Source: Sphingomonadaceae bacterium
GTDB lineage: Bacteria > Pseudomonadota > Alphaproteobacteria > Sphingomonadales > Sphingomonadaceae
DNA: 23,879 bases
Assembly (NCBI GenBank): GCA_016742125.1
Contig: JACVCM010000049.1
Span: 1-23,879, forward strand
Reading direction: 5' to 3'
In this document: one piece after another, positions 5,999 to 16,000 of the stretch
How positions within the stretch are numbered: the first letter of the stretch is position 1
Layout: every line of letters begins with the position of its first letter
Notes under the pieces: generated by a model
Told to the model about the DNA's origin: nothing
Seen by the model: only the letters and a program-made list of their open reading frames with translations
Databases searched by the model: none
Position numbers and translations under genes: made by a program

Positions 5999-8422
5999 AT
6001 GTCGTTCAGAAATTCGAGCATCGCGGCCATTTGCCTTTTGCTGGCGGCGGGCGCCGCTGCAGCCTATGCGCCGCCAGATGACGCCAATAGTGTAGCCAAT
6101 CCCTCCAACTGGCCAAGCGCGTCCACACCAGAAGCTATCACCAGCCCCAATACCGAAAAGCAGATTGATGCCTTGTTGCGCCGCATGTCGCTCGAGCAGA
6201 AGGTGGGGCAGCTGATCCAGGCGGACATCAGCGCCATCAAGCCAGCCGATCTGAAAAAATATCCGCTGGGTTCGATTCTGGCGGGAGGCAATTCCGGCCC
6301 TTATGGCGATGAACGGGCAAGTGCGGCCAAATGGAAACAGCTGACAGGGGAATTTCGCACGGCCTCACGACGGGCAGGAGCAGGCATCCCGATATTGTTC
6401 GGCATCGATGCAGTCCATGGGCATTCCAACCTGCCTGAGGCGACGATATTCCCGCACAACATCGGCCTTGGCGCCACCCGCGATGTCGACCTGATCAGAC
6501 GCATAGGCGAGGCTACCGCTGCCGAAATCTCGGGAAGTGGCATCGAATGGACATTCGCCCCGACGCTCGCGGTACCGCAGGATCTACGCTGGGGCCGCAC
6601 TTATGAGGGCTATTCATCCGATCCCGAATTGATTGCAAGCTACGCCAAGGCGATGACGCTCGGTTTGCAGGGCGAATTGGTGTCTGGCAAGCCGCTTGAC
6701 GCCAAAAGGGTCGCGGCAACCGCCAAGCATTTCCTGGCCGACGGCGGCACGGCCGAGGGCCGCGACCAAGGCGACGCGCAGATCAGCGAATCCGAACTGA
6801 TTGCCAAACACGCGGCAGGCTATCCGGCTTCAATCAATGCGGGCGCGCTAACCGTCATGGCAAGCTTTTCCAGCTGGAACGGCGTGAAGCACCATGGAAA
6901 CAAGTCGCTGCTCACCGATGTTCTGAAAGGCCGTATGGGCTTTGACGGACTCGTCGTCGGCGACTGGAACGGACATGGCCAGGTCGCCGGATGCTCGGCG
7001 ACCGACTGCCCTGCAGCCATAAATGCCGGTCTCGACCTTTTCATGGCTCCGGACAGCTGGAAAGCGTTGTTCGGCTCGACCCTGGCCGCAGCGCGGGACG
7101 GTCGGATTCCCAAAGCGCGTATCGACGACGCCGTCCGGCGCATTATCAGAGTGAAGTTCAAACTGGGCTTGATGGGCAACGTTCAAACCAGGCGTGGCGA
7201 CACATCTTTGGTGGGCAAGAAAGAGCATCTCGAACTGGCCCGTGAGGCCGTGTCGAAATCGCTTGTCCTGTTGAAGAATGATGCCAAGATTTTGCCCATC
7301 CGTCGCGGTGCGCGCGTTCTGATTGCAGGGTCGGGCGCCGAGAATATGGCCATGCAATCAGGCGGCTGGACGATCAGCTGGCAGGGTACCGACACAACGG
7401 CCGCAGATTTTGCCAATGGTCAAACCATCGGTCGTGCGATTTCTGAGGCAGTGAAGGCGAATGGCGGCGCTGCAGCATTTTCAGCCTCGGGCACTTTCGC
7501 CACCAAGCCCGATGTAGCGGTGGTTGTGGTAGGTGAAAAACCCTATGCCGAGTTTGAGGGCGACGTACCGCATCTCGCGTTCCAGCCGCAACCTGATGAG
7601 ACGGAGATGATTGCGCGGTTCAGGGCACAGGGCATTCCGGTTGTTGTCATATTCCTGTCCGGCAGGCCGATGTTTACCGGCAAGCTCATCAATCAGGCCG
7701 ATGCCTTTGTTGCCGCATGGCTGCCCGGAACGCAGGGCCGCGGCGTGGCGGACGTGCTGGTTGCAGGGGCGGATGGAAAGACATCCCGGGACTTTACCGG
7801 ACGTTTGCCCTTTGCATGGCCGGCCGATGCACGCTCGCCTTTGATCGCGCCTCTTTTTCCGGTGGGCTATGGGCTGGATTACACGAGGCCGGGTCGCCTG
7901 GCGCCGGTCAATGAGGATCCGCGGGTGGACATGTCGGCGCTGACCGTCGCCACACATTATGTCATTCGCGGAAAAGTCCCTGCCCCGTGGAATCTCCAGA
8001 TGGACGGATCGATCAGCACACGTGCTGTCGACTTGGCAGCGCAGGAGGACGCCCGCCAGTTTACCTGGAATGCCGATGGAACCTTTGTCATCAACGGGCC
8101 AGCCGTCGATCTGTCGAAGCAGCTTGAAGACGGTGGGACGATGCTGATCGACTGGCGCATCGACCGGCCGGCAAATGGACCAGTCACGATCTCATTCGGC
8201 GGAGGCACGCTCGATTTCGAGGCGGTAATACGCGGCGTGACACCCGGAACAGCAACGCAAACGCGGATTCCGCTTCGCTGTTTTGCCGAAGCTGGCGCGA
8301 AATTCGCTGCCGTCGGCTCCCCCATACGTATGCAGGCGCCGAAAGGTCTTGTTGCGACCATTCGCCACGTTCATATCGAAACATCAAAAGAGCACGCACC
8401 CTGTCCGGGCAAAGCGCGCTAA
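5999..8422 (+). CDS. Secreted GH3 exo-beta-glucosidase / exo-1,3-1,4-beta-glucanase
   Basis: This 807-residue enzyme has a signal peptide (residues 1-24, cleavage near AYA), so it is periplasmic or exported. The GH3 TIM-barrel spans about 50-390 and contains KHFLADGG and the nucleophile motif GLVVGDWNG with Asp322. The second GH3 domain (about 420-630) holds the acid/base motif KPYAEFEGD with Glu518, lined up with the barley exoglucanase pattern HPYTETKGD. A further beta-sandwich of about 160 residues follows (640-800), as in the ExoP type from marine bacteria. It would release glucose from the non-reducing ends of beta-1,3 or mixed-linked glucan oligomers. It is preceded by a perfect LacI-type operator and followed 15 bases later by a sugar carrier, so both are probably one transcript. 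The exact linkage preference cannot be read from the sequence. Confidence 0.93.
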   Translation: MSFRNSSIAAICLLLAAGAAAAYAPPDDANSVANPSNWPSASTPEAITSPNTEKQIDALLRRMSLEQKVGQLIQADISAIKPADLKKYPLGSILAGGNSGPYGDERASAAKWKQLTGEFRTASRRAGAGIPILFGIDAVHGHSNLPEATIFPHNIGLGATRDVDLIRRIGEATAAEISGSGIEWTFAPTLAVPQDLRWGRTYEGYSSDPELIASYAKAMTLGLQGELVSGKPLDAKRVAATAKHFLADGGTAEGRDQGDAQISESELIAKHAAGYPASINAGALTVMASFSSWNGVKHHGNKSLLTDVLKGRMGFDGLVVGDWNGHGQVAGCSATDCPAAINAGLDLFMAPDSWKALFGSTLAAARDGRIPKARIDDAVRRIIRVKFKLGLMGNVQTRRGDTSLVGKKEHLELAREAVSKSLVLLKNDAKILPIRRGARVLIAGSGAENMAMQSGGWTISWQGTDTTAADFANGQTIGRAISEAVKANGGAAAFSASGTFATKPDVAVVVVGEKPYAEFEGDVPHLAFQPQPDETEMIARFRAQGIPVVVIFLSGRPMFTGKLINQADAFVAAWLPGTQGRGVADVLVAGADGKTSRDFTGRLPFAWPADARSPLIAPLFPVGYGLDYTRPGRLAPVNEDPRVDMSALTVATHYVIRGKVPAPWNLQMDGSISTRAVDLAAQEDARQFTWNADGTFVINGPAVDLSKQLEDGGTMLIDWRIDRPANGPVTISFGGGTLDFEAVIRGVTPGTATQTRIPLRCFAEAGAKFAAVGSPIRMQAPKGLVATIRHVHIETSKEHAPCPGKAR

Positions 8423-8437
8423 CGAGGGAGAGAGAGA

Positions 8438-9715
8438 ATGGCATTGGCACCCGGCGCAGCAGCGTCGACCGGTTCGGACGACACGCATATCGATGCACCC
8501 CAGCTTCAGCTGTTTGTCATGGGGCTGTTTTTCATCTTCGGCGGGATAACCAGCCTGAACGATGTCATTATTCCCAAGCTCAAGGAACTGTTCACGCTCA
8601 ACTACACACAGGCGATGCTCGTGCAGTTCTGTTTCTTTGCCGCCTATGCCGTCATCGGCATTCCCGGCGCCCGGCTGGTCAAGAAGATTGGGTATATGCG
8701 CGGAGCAGTCGCCGGATTGCTGACCATGATGGCCGGATGCCTGCTGTTCATTCCTGCCAGCCAGACCGCAACCTATGGCGTATTCCTGCTTGCGCTGTTC
8801 GTGCTCGCCAGCGGCGTGGTGATTGTACAAGTTGTTTCCAATCCGCTGATTTCGCTGCTCGGTAATCCTGCGACTGCACACAGCCGTCTGACTTTCGCCC
8901 AAGCCTTCAATTCGTTGGGCACTACGGTTTTCCCGATTGCGGGCTCGATACTGATCCTTGGCAGCCTGGCCACAGTGACGGCCGACCAGTTATCGGGGGT
9001 TGAGCTGGATGCCTACCGCACAGCCGAAAGCCAGGCGATTGTAAACGGCTATCTCGGTATTGCAGTGGCACTCGCAATAGTTGCGGCGGCAGTCTGGATG
9101 TTCCGCAACGCGCTCAAGGGCGAAAAACATGAAGCAAGTGAGGGCCTGGCAGGGCTTGATCTTCTCCGGCGCCCACGCTTCGGTTTTGGTGCGTTGTGCA
9201 TTTTTCTGTACGTCGGTGCAGAGGTCGCGATTGGGTCGCTCATCGTCAATTATCTGATGCAGAGCCACGTTATGGGCCTGGAAGAACAGGCTGCCGGCAA
9301 ACTCATCGGGCTATATTGGGGCGGGGCGATGGTCGGCCGCTTTATCGGATCGGCCGTTCTTCGTGTCCTCAGCCCCGGCAAGGTGTTGGCGTTCGTTGCG
9401 ATAGCTGCAATTGCATTGCTGATTATTTCGACACAAACCTCCGGCGAGGTTGCAGGCTACACGTTGCTGGCGGTCGGTCTGACCAACGCAATCATGTTTC
9501 CGACGATCTTCACACTGGCATGCGAAAAGCTTGGCTCGAGGGCGGCGGATGGTTCGGGCATTATCAACGTCGCGATTGTGGGCGGCGCAGTCATACCGCT
9601 GCTTACCGGCGTTATCGCAGACCTTACGGCCAGTCTGGCCATTGCTCTCACGCTGCCCATGGCGTGCTATGCCATCATCGCCGCATTCGGATATTACGCA
9701 CGCAAGCCGGCTTGA
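8438..9715 (+). CDS. FucP/GluP-type MFS sugar:proton symporter
   Basis: This 425-residue membrane protein has about 12 hydrophobic helices. The N-terminal pattern 'FFIFGGITSLNDVIIPKLKELF' and 'YAVIGIPGARLVKKIGYMRG' is that of the fucose/glucose-galactose (FHS) branch of the MFS; 'QVVSNPLISLLG' and 'TFAQAFNSLGT' are further branch motifs. It most likely imports glucose or a related hexose with a proton across the inner membrane, taking up the product of the GH3 enzyme encoded 15 bases upstream. GAGGGAGAG lies just before the ATG and supports the start. It converges on the second MFS gene with only five bases between the stop codons and no obvious terminator hairpin. Confidence 0.9.
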   Translation: MALAPGAAASTGSDDTHIDAPQLQLFVMGLFFIFGGITSLNDVIIPKLKELFTLNYTQAMLVQFCFFAAYAVIGIPGARLVKKIGYMRGAVAGLLTMMAGCLLFIPASQTATYGVFLLALFVLASGVVIVQVVSNPLISLLGNPATAHSRLTFAQAFNSLGTTVFPIAGSILILGSLATVTADQLSGVELDAYRTAESQAIVNGYLGIAVALAIVAAAVWMFRNALKGEKHEASEGLAGLDLLRRPRFGFGALCIFLYVGAEVAIGSLIVNYLMQSHVMGLEEQAAGKLIGLYWGGAMVGRFIGSAVLRVLSPGKVLAFVAIAAIALLIISTQTSGEVAGYTLLAVGLTNAIMFPTIFTLACEKLGSRAADGSGIINVAIVGGAVIPLLTGVIADLTASLAIALTLPMACYAIIAAFGYYARKPA

Positions 9716-9720
9716 CGGCG

Positions 9721-10932
9721 CTATATTGCGTCGTGAATTTCCCGGAATTGCCGAGACATTGTCATCAGCATGAATGCGGAGATCGCTGCCAAGCCTGCCA
9801 GCAAAAGGAATAGCGCGTCGAATCCGTAAGCCGGGACGAGCGCCAGTGTAAGCCACGGCATGATGAGCGACGGCAAAGTGTTGGTAAGGTTGAAAATTCC
9901 GAGATCGCGACCTCTTGTCTGGGGTCGGGGTAGAACGCGTAATGTTTGACTGGAATGGAGCGCCAAAAAGATGCTGCTGGCCAGTCCGAATGCGACATAG
10001 CCTGCAATTGCTATCGGCAAGCTTGGCGCAATGGCCATCACCAGCAAACCTAGGGCGGCAATCGCCGCGCCCCAGACGAGCGGCGTGATCGGCCGTCCGG
10101 CGCGATCGGACCAGCGTCCCGCAGCAAGGGCGCAAAATACGGCCAGTCCCAGAACAATCGAAAAAATCGTAGCTGTATCGTTCTGGCCGAATCCCGGGTC
10201 AAGGCTGCGAAACCATAGCAGCAGAAAGGCAAACAGTGACGCTTCGGCTATCTGCACCAGCAGGCGCGCCGTCCACATTCGGGCCATTGCTCGCCGCGAT
10301 GCATGCGGTTTTTCGGGCATTTCCGCATCAGCCAGCCTCTCGCGTATCAGTTGCGGCATAGCCTGCGGCCTGCCGAATATCAGCAGCGGGCCCACCATGC
10401 ATATCACGAACAGGACAACCGATATCTCCTGATATTTCCACCACTGAAATCCCGGTAAGGTGATGAGCGCACCCGACAAGGCACCGAGTGCGGGTGCCAC
10501 GGCCAATAGCCCGCCCAGCAGTCCCTTTTGTTCATCCGGGATGGTATCGCCCGCCCAGGCAGCGAGCGGCGCCAGCATCATGTTCAGCCCGCACTGCCAT
10601 AGCACGATAATGGCAATAAGCGTCCAGGCATCTCTGGCAAAGGGGATGCATAGCAGAAGGGAAGATGACAGCACCAAGCCGGCCAGTATCCAGGGACGCC
10701 GGACACCGCTGCGATCACTGGCCCAACCAAAAGCGATATTGGCAATGCTTGCCGAAATCGCACCCGCAAAAGCGGCAATCGCCAAAAGGTTCAAGGCCGT
10801 GTCCGCCGAAAGCGATGTGGCCCGAACTGGCAGCAGCAGTGTCAGGAAGGGCATATAGGCCACCGCGCCTCCAGCAACAGCCAGCGCATATAAATAGAGA
10901 AATCGCGCCGACTGTTGCCCGGCTTCGACCAA
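9721..10932 (-). CDS. MFS transporter, last gene of the receptor operon
   Basis: This protein of about 403 residues has 12 predicted membrane helices and the MFS loop motif 'FGWASDRSGVRRPW' between helices 2 and 3, repeated in degenerate form as 'AAGRWSDRAGRP' in the second half. It is not of the FucP branch; the layout resembles carriers found beside TonB receptors and glycosidases in sphingomonads and caulobacters, so an oligosaccharide or glucoside substrate is inferred. The start is uncertain: a TTG at 10932 follows the LacI stop by one base, while an ATG at 11025 (434 residues) would overlap the LacI gene by 92 bases and adds a Trp/Pro/Arg-rich stretch that reads like out-of-frame sequence. 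It is the distal gene of the receptor-GH16-LacI-MFS operon. Confidence 0.85.
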   Translation of the reverse strand: MVEAGQQSARFLYLYALAVAGGAVAYMPFLTLLLPVRATSLSADTALNLLAIAAFAGAISASIANIAFGWASDRSGVRRPWILAGLVLSSSLLLCIPFARDAWTLIAIIVLWQCGLNMMLAPLAAWAGDTIPDEQKGLLGGLLAVAPALGALSGALITLPGFQWWKYQEISVVLFVICMVGPLLIFGRPQAMPQLIRERLADAEMPEKPHASRRAMARMWTARLLVQIAEASLFAFLLLWFRSLDPGFGQNDTATIFSIVLGLAVFCALAAGRWSDRAGRPITPLVWGAAIAALGLLVMAIAPSLPIAIAGYVAFGLASSIFLALHSSQTLRVLPRPQTRGRDLGIFNLTNTLPSLIMPWLTLALVPAYGFDALFLLLAGLAAISAFMLMTMSRQFREIHDAI

Positions 10933-10933
10933 C

Positions 10934-11995
10934 TCAGGGTCTCGCCGTGGTGCGGGGTGGAGCGGTGCTGTCGCGCACCACCAGCGTGCCCTCGGTGACC
11001 ACGGGTAGAGCCAGGTCGGCGGCATTGCCGTTGGTAATCAGTAGCTCGACAGCCTTGGAAAAGGTGGCAGCAATCGGCTGATCAACGGCTGTCAACTGAG
11101 GAGATGTGAAACGCACAACGGGCGTATTGTCAAAGCAGATAACCGAAAGATCCTGCGGAACCGTCAACTCCCGTTGCTTGGCTGTATCGAGCGTTGCCAG
11201 CGTCATCTGATCATTGCTTGCGATGATGGCGGTCGGCGGGTTGTCGAGGTCGAGCAGGAGATTGGCGGCGGCAACGCCACTTGCATAACTGAAATCCCCG
11301 CGCGCACAAAGACCGTCCTGCCCAAACCCCGCGGCTGCCATCGCTTCGCGCCACCCATCTATGCGCCAGTTGGACAGATCATATTCGTCCGAACCGGCAA
11401 TGAAACCGATGCGGCTGTGCCCCAGGGCAATGAGATGTTCGGTGGCGCGCCGGGCCGAACCCTCGTCATCCATAGTCATCGCGATCCCCGGCCCTTTTGA
11501 GACCGAGCCGATGCGGGCAAAGGGTATTTTGCGATTAGCGAGCAGATTGGTGATAAGCGGATTTTCGGAATGTGGCGGGGTCAGAATGACGCCGTCGGGC
11601 TGAAGGGCGGCAATGGTTGCGCTCAGCTCCCGCTCGACATGGTCGTTATGCGTATCGACAAGCTCGAAGATCATTCGATAGCCATGTTCTGCACATTTGA
11701 GCATGCCGCCCAAGAGCATCTGGTCGACCCAATCGCTACCCTGCCGCGAACGCCAATCGGCGATCGTTCGCTCCCGATCGTTTATGACCAGTATCAGGTA
11801 AGACCGTGAGCCACTCATCCGCTGCGCGGCTATGGACGGGACATAGCCAAGCCGGTCGATCGAGCTTTGCACACGCTCTTTCATGGCCGGGCGAACATTG
11901 GGTTCGTTATTGATAACCCGGCTGACCGTTTGCAGGGAAACACCCGCGTCGGCCGCTACATGCTTTATCGTGACTGCCTGGCGGCGTCTCGCCAT
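10934..11995 (-). CDS. LacI-family transcriptional regulator of the glucan locus
   Basis: This 353-residue protein has a LacI helix-turn-helix at residues 9-30 (TIKHVAADAGVSLQTVSRVINN), the hinge 'YVPSIAAQRMSGSRS' at about 51-65, and a periplasmic-binding-protein-like sugar domain from about 66 to 340. The conserved 'TAIIASNDQMTLATLDTAKQ' and 'SVICFDNTPV' stretches are intact. It should bind palindromes with a central CG, and three such sites stand before the GH3 and receptor/halogenase genes in this window. It starts three bases after the GH16 stop, with AGAGGG at the end of the GH16 gene serving as ribosome site. Being encoded inside the operon it seems to control gives autoregulation. A glucan-derived mono- or disaccharide is the probable inducer. 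Confidence 0.93.
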   Translation of the reverse strand: MARRRQAVTIKHVAADAGVSLQTVSRVINNEPNVRPAMKERVQSSIDRLGYVPSIAAQRMSGSRSYLILVINDRERTIADWRSRQGSDWVDQMLLGGMLKCAEHGYRMIFELVDTHNDHVERELSATIAALQPDGVILTPPHSENPLITNLLANRKIPFARIGSVSKGPGIAMTMDDEGSARRATEHLIALGHSRIGFIAGSDEYDLSNWRIDGWREAMAAAGFGQDGLCARGDFSYASGVAAANLLLDLDNPPTAIIASNDQMTLATLDTAKQRELTVPQDLSVICFDNTPVVRFTSPQLTAVDQPIAATFSKAVELLITNGNAADLALPVVTEGTLVVRDSTAPPRTTARP

Positions 11996-11998
11996 GTC

Positions 11999-12973
11999 TT
12001 ATTTGCCCTCTTCGGCACCCTGCATGCAGGCGAGCCCCTTTTCCATGTCTTCAGCACATTGGTAGATGCGGACCCAGTCGATAAGAAACTCTGCCGGGGT
12101 TACATTGGCTGCAACCCCTTTGTCGTTGTTCTTCTCCGACAGCCCACCCCCGATGGCAAGATTTGCCATGATGTAGAAGGGCTGGTCAAAGGGTGCAACG
12201 GGATTCGATTTGGCCAGCGGCGATGCCGTGCTCCATTGGTCGGCTTTCACTTCCCAATATTGCTGGCCATCGAGATAGAAGCGCATCAGTCCCTCGCCCC
12301 ATTCGAGTGTCCAGATATGAAAATCGTCGGATGGAAGGGCTTGGGAGGCCAGTGACACTCTTGTGTCGAGAAACTTGTTATGAGGCGCGAAATCGCCGAA
12401 ATGGAGAGCGCTAATCATCCGGTTTTCGCCGACACTGCCCTGGCATGTCTCGCATTTCGCCCCGAGATTCACGCCTTCCAATATATCGATTTCGCCCGAT
12501 CGCGGCCATCCGCCATATACCGGTTTTGCGGGCATCATCCAGATGGCGGGCCAGGTCCCCTGCCCTTTTGGCGGCCTGGCCCTGAATTCAACCTTGCCGT
12601 ATTTCCAGCTAGCCAGACCCAGCGTCCGCACTTTGCCAGATGTATAGTCCTGGGTGGTTCGAGGATTGGGCCTTTCGGCAATCTCCGGTGGACGATCAGG
12701 GCCTGTGAATTTTTCCTTGCGCGCCTTCAGGCGCAACATGCCGCCTTCGACACTGACATTGGCCGGTCGGTCCGTGTAGCATTGACGCTCCTGGTTGCCA
12801 CCGCCCCAACAGGATTCCTCAGGTTTCCATTTTGTGCGGTCAAGTTCGTCCCCCTCGAATTCATCCGCCCACACCAGGCTCCAGCCGGTTTTGGGCGCTT
12901 GTGCTGTCGCGGCGCCTCCAGTGCATCCGGACAGTGTCGCGATACAAACCGCCGGCAATATTGAGCAACGCAT
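11999..12973 (-). CDS. GH16 endo-beta-1,3-glucanase (laminarinase-like) lipoprotein
   Basis: This protein has 324 residues. A lipobox LSGC puts the lipidated cysteine at position 17, so it is probably anchored in the outer membrane. The GH16 jelly-roll fold runs from about 30 to 300: 'WADEFEGDELDRTKW' at the front, 'KYGKVEFRARPPKGQGTWPAIWMMP' in the middle, and the catalytic signature ExDxxE as GEIDILE (Glu161 nucleophile, Asp163, Glu166 acid/base). The beta-bulge EIDILE form and the Trp-rich cleft are typical of bacterial laminarinases and lichenases; agarases and carrageenases differ around the cleft. It would cut beta-1,3 or mixed-linked glucan into oligomers for the receptor encoded before it. 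AAGGAGAG lies seven bases before the ATG. It is the second gene of the operon, 83 bases after the receptor stop. Confidence 0.93.
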   Translation of the reverse strand: MRCSILPAVCIATLSGCTGGAATAQAPKTGWSLVWADEFEGDELDRTKWKPEESCWGGGNQERQCYTDRPANVSVEGGMLRLKARKEKFTGPDRPPEIAERPNPRTTQDYTSGKVRTLGLASWKYGKVEFRARPPKGQGTWPAIWMMPAKPVYGGWPRSGEIDILEGVNLGAKCETCQGSVGENRMISALHFGDFAPHNKFLDTRVSLASQALPSDDFHIWTLEWGEGLMRFYLDGQQYWEVKADQWSTASPLAKSNPVAPFDQPFYIMANLAIGGGLSEKNNDKGVAANVTPAEFLIDWVRIYQCAEDMEKGLACMQGAEEGK

Positions 12974-13004
12974 ATATACTCTCCTTCAGGCACTTCAAAG
13001 CAAC

Positions 13005-13028
13005 GGGCCCGGGTCAACGACCAAGGCC
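13005..13028 (-). other. Intercistronic hairpin between receptor and GH16 genes
   Basis: GGGCC/GGCCC outer arms (13005-13009, 13024-13028) and GGTC/GACC inner arms (13012-13015, 13019-13022) enclose a three-base loop, with a two-by-two internal loop between them. There is no T-run after it, so it is not a clear terminator. It could protect the upstream receptor message or lower expression of the distal genes. Confidence 0.35.
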
Positions 13029-13056
13029 CGCTTCAAGGTTGCGCTGGAACGTGTGT

Positions 13057-16000
13057 TCAGAAGTCGAAACGCGCCATGAATGTGAACCGTCTGTCGTTAC
13101 GGAAAGCCGAACGGGTCAAGCGGGTTCCGTCGAAATCGACCACCTGCGACGTTCGGGTAACGGTATCGAGCAGGTTTACGCCCTGAACCCCGAGCTTGAT
13201 ATTATCCGTTACCGAATAGAATATCGATGCATCGAGCTGACCGGTGGATTCTTGCCAGATTGGCGAGAACGGGAAAATATCGTCGCGTGGCGTAATCAGG
13301 AAATCCGACCGCCAGTTATAGGCCGCACGTAGCGCCAGAGGGCCCTTCTCGTAGAAGATCGTGGCATTGACCGTATGCTTCGAAACGCCCTGGAGGGGCT
13401 GCAGCGACGCAAATGTGCCCCGGTTCCCGGCAAGGTCGGGGTTGGTAAAGTCGCCCGCATCGACATAGGTATAGGTGAATTGCGAGCCGAGTCCGCTCAG
13501 CAATCCCGGAAGGAAGTCGTAGGTCTGCTGATAGCTGATTTCGACGCCTTTCAGCGTGCCGCCCAGTTCGTTGCTCGGGCCATTGACCTCTACCGCAATG
13601 TCGCCGTTGGCGGACGGATAATCGACAATGTTGACGCCGCTGCTGACGATCCCCTTGATATCCTTCAGGAAAGCCGAAAGCGTGATAGATCCCACAGTGT
13701 CGAAATACCATTCAGCCGAGAGATCGTAACTCCAGGATTGCGTCGCCTGGATGTTACGGTTGCCGGTAAAGAGCTGAAACAAGGGACCGGTGGCCAGCGT
13801 ACCGTCGGATACGAGATCGGTCGTGTTATCCGAAACGACGCCGCCCGCACGGAACAACGCCAGGTCCGGGCGCGAAATGCCCTTGGAAACGGCGAAACGG
13901 AACAACATACCGCCGCCTATGTCGAGCTTGGCGTTAAAGCTGGGAAGCCAGTGATCGAACTTTATGTCTCGATTGTCAAAGATGACCTGCCCGGTATGTG
14001 CTGCTGCAAATTCGGCCTGTCTGGTGGCAGACAGGGAGCAGAATCCAGGCCTTTGCTGACCGGCAACCGTATTGTTGCAGACCGTCTGGATTTCAGACAC
14101 CTGCACCCTGCCATCGCCATTGCCGCCTGCCAGAACCGCATCAAAGCGGTCCGGATTTGGCAGCGTAATCACCCCGCCGCTTTTTACAGTGGTGTGGACG
14201 TAACGCACGCCGACATTTCCGACAAGGTTCCAACCATTGCCGAAATCGCTGCCGAAATCGACCCGCGCATAGCCCGCTTTCGTGTATTCGGTGACATCGG
14301 AAATTTCGCCGGTGCAGAATGGTGCACAGGCCGTGCCGTCGGCATTGCGGCGATCGGTTATCGGTTCCCAGGCTTCGCCCAGGCGATCGGGGAAGGACCA
14401 ACGGGTGATCGCAGCGCCCTGGGCGGCGGTCGTACCGTTCAGATACTCGCCGATGAAATCGTCACCGCCATAGAAAAAGCCGCCGCCATTCTCGATAGGG
14501 ACGGGCGCATTACCGCGCTGGAAACCGTCTGCAAACGGATTGCGGAAGGAGGCTGCATTGGGGAAATCGATCGGGTAGGCACCACCCCCGCCGCCATAGG
14601 GACGGGCGCCGGGCAAAGGTCCGCTAGGACCAGGACGATTCCAGGAGCCGTCCCTGCCGGTCCAAGGTGCGCCCAGCGTACCCCAGTTACCGAAGTTGGT
14701 GTCGCGCGTAACGCGATTACGCTCCGCCCAGCGCGTCCCGAAACGGGCGCTCTTGAAGAAGCCTTCATCGCTGATGTCATATTCGGCGTCGAACCGGACG
14801 CTGTTGAGATCGCCTTCGTTCCGCGCCTGGCTATCGAGCAGGAACCAGAAATAGGTGTATTCCGGGCTGCCATAGATGCCCTGCGGGGCGCCTTGCGGCC
14901 GGATGAACTCGACCTTGGGTACATTGCCGCTATTGTCGATGCGGACATCCGAGAATGTAGCCATGGTGCCAATGATGGCGTCCTGACTGAGTTCGGACCC
15001 GATATGCTGCAGTTCGAAATTGAAGCGCAGACGATCCGTCGCCTCGAACTTGGCATCAAACGAGAAATCCTCTGTCTTGGCTTCGGTCTCGCGCTGGAAA
15101 CGCAGCAGCTCGGTGGGCAAGCCACCCCAAGGCGAGAAACCGGAATCGCCGCCCCGCTGGGTCAGGGTGCCGGTCTGGAACACATTATTGTCATCGAAGG
15201 TCCAGCTACTGCCGCTGGCCGGTACCGGGAAACCGGCATCATTGTTCACCAGCGCCAATATAGCAAATTCGTCAGTGAAAAAGCTGGTATTGGAGCGCAG
15301 AAACTCGGCCGTCGCCACCAGCCGGCCATCTCCGCTTTCGAACTGCGCCACGGCTGAAAACGCCTCGCGATCACGTTCCAGCTTGGTGGTGCGTACCCCC
15401 GCCCCCTTCGGTACGATGACAGTACCTGCAGGTGGGAAGTTGGACTCATTGAAATTCACATTGCCAAATCCGCCCGAGCCCACATCCCGAACGCGAAGGC
15501 ATGTAGTTGTAAGCGTGGCGGCGCGGTAACAGGGATCGGTTAACTGTGAGGCATCGGTACGGCTGATGAGTTCTGACCGCGCATAGCCCAGCTGAAGGCC
15601 GAACTTGCTTCCGCCGTTTGTCTCCCATGTGTTGGAGATAATGCCGGAAACCCCAGGGGACCATTCCTTGGCCAGATCCCCATAATTCCCCTCGATCGTG
15701 CCAGCGACCTTGAACCCGGGCGTGTCGAGTGGCTTGCGGGTAACGAGGTTGACGGTGCCGGCAATGCCGCCGTCGATCATATCGGGCGTTACATTTTTGA
15801 AGACTTCGACACGGCCGAGCAGTTCCGGCGACACATCGTTGAACGAGAGCACAGTCCCGCCGGTGGCGGAAAAGATGTCGCGCCCGTTCAATTCGGAACG
15901 GACAAAGGGCAGCCCGCGGATGATGACGCCTGTGCCCTCAACCGAGAATCGGTCCGGGTCGGTGGTCTTTTCGAAGCGGCCGATGTTGACGCCGGGAACG

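Noticed and set aside
9716..9720. A bidirectional terminator between the two convergent MFS genes
   Set aside because: Only five bases separate the stops and no stem with a T-run could be found on either strand.
9311..10135. A 274-codon minus-strand frame across the ends of both MFS genes
   Set aside because: It reads out of frame through two convincing transporter genes and is Arg/Cys/His-rich, as shadows of such genes are.
13044..13060. GAAC-GTGT-GTTC dyad at the end of the receptor gene as a fourth LacI-type site
   Set aside because: It lacks the central CG spacing and flanking bases of the other three sites and covers the receptor stop codon, so it is more likely chance.
13375..15357. 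A 660-codon open frame on the plus strand opposite the TonB receptor
   Set aside because: It is antisense to a receptor whose signal peptide, TonB box, plug and terminal aromatic are all clear. Long antisense frames are common opposite GC-rich genes, and its composition shows no domain.
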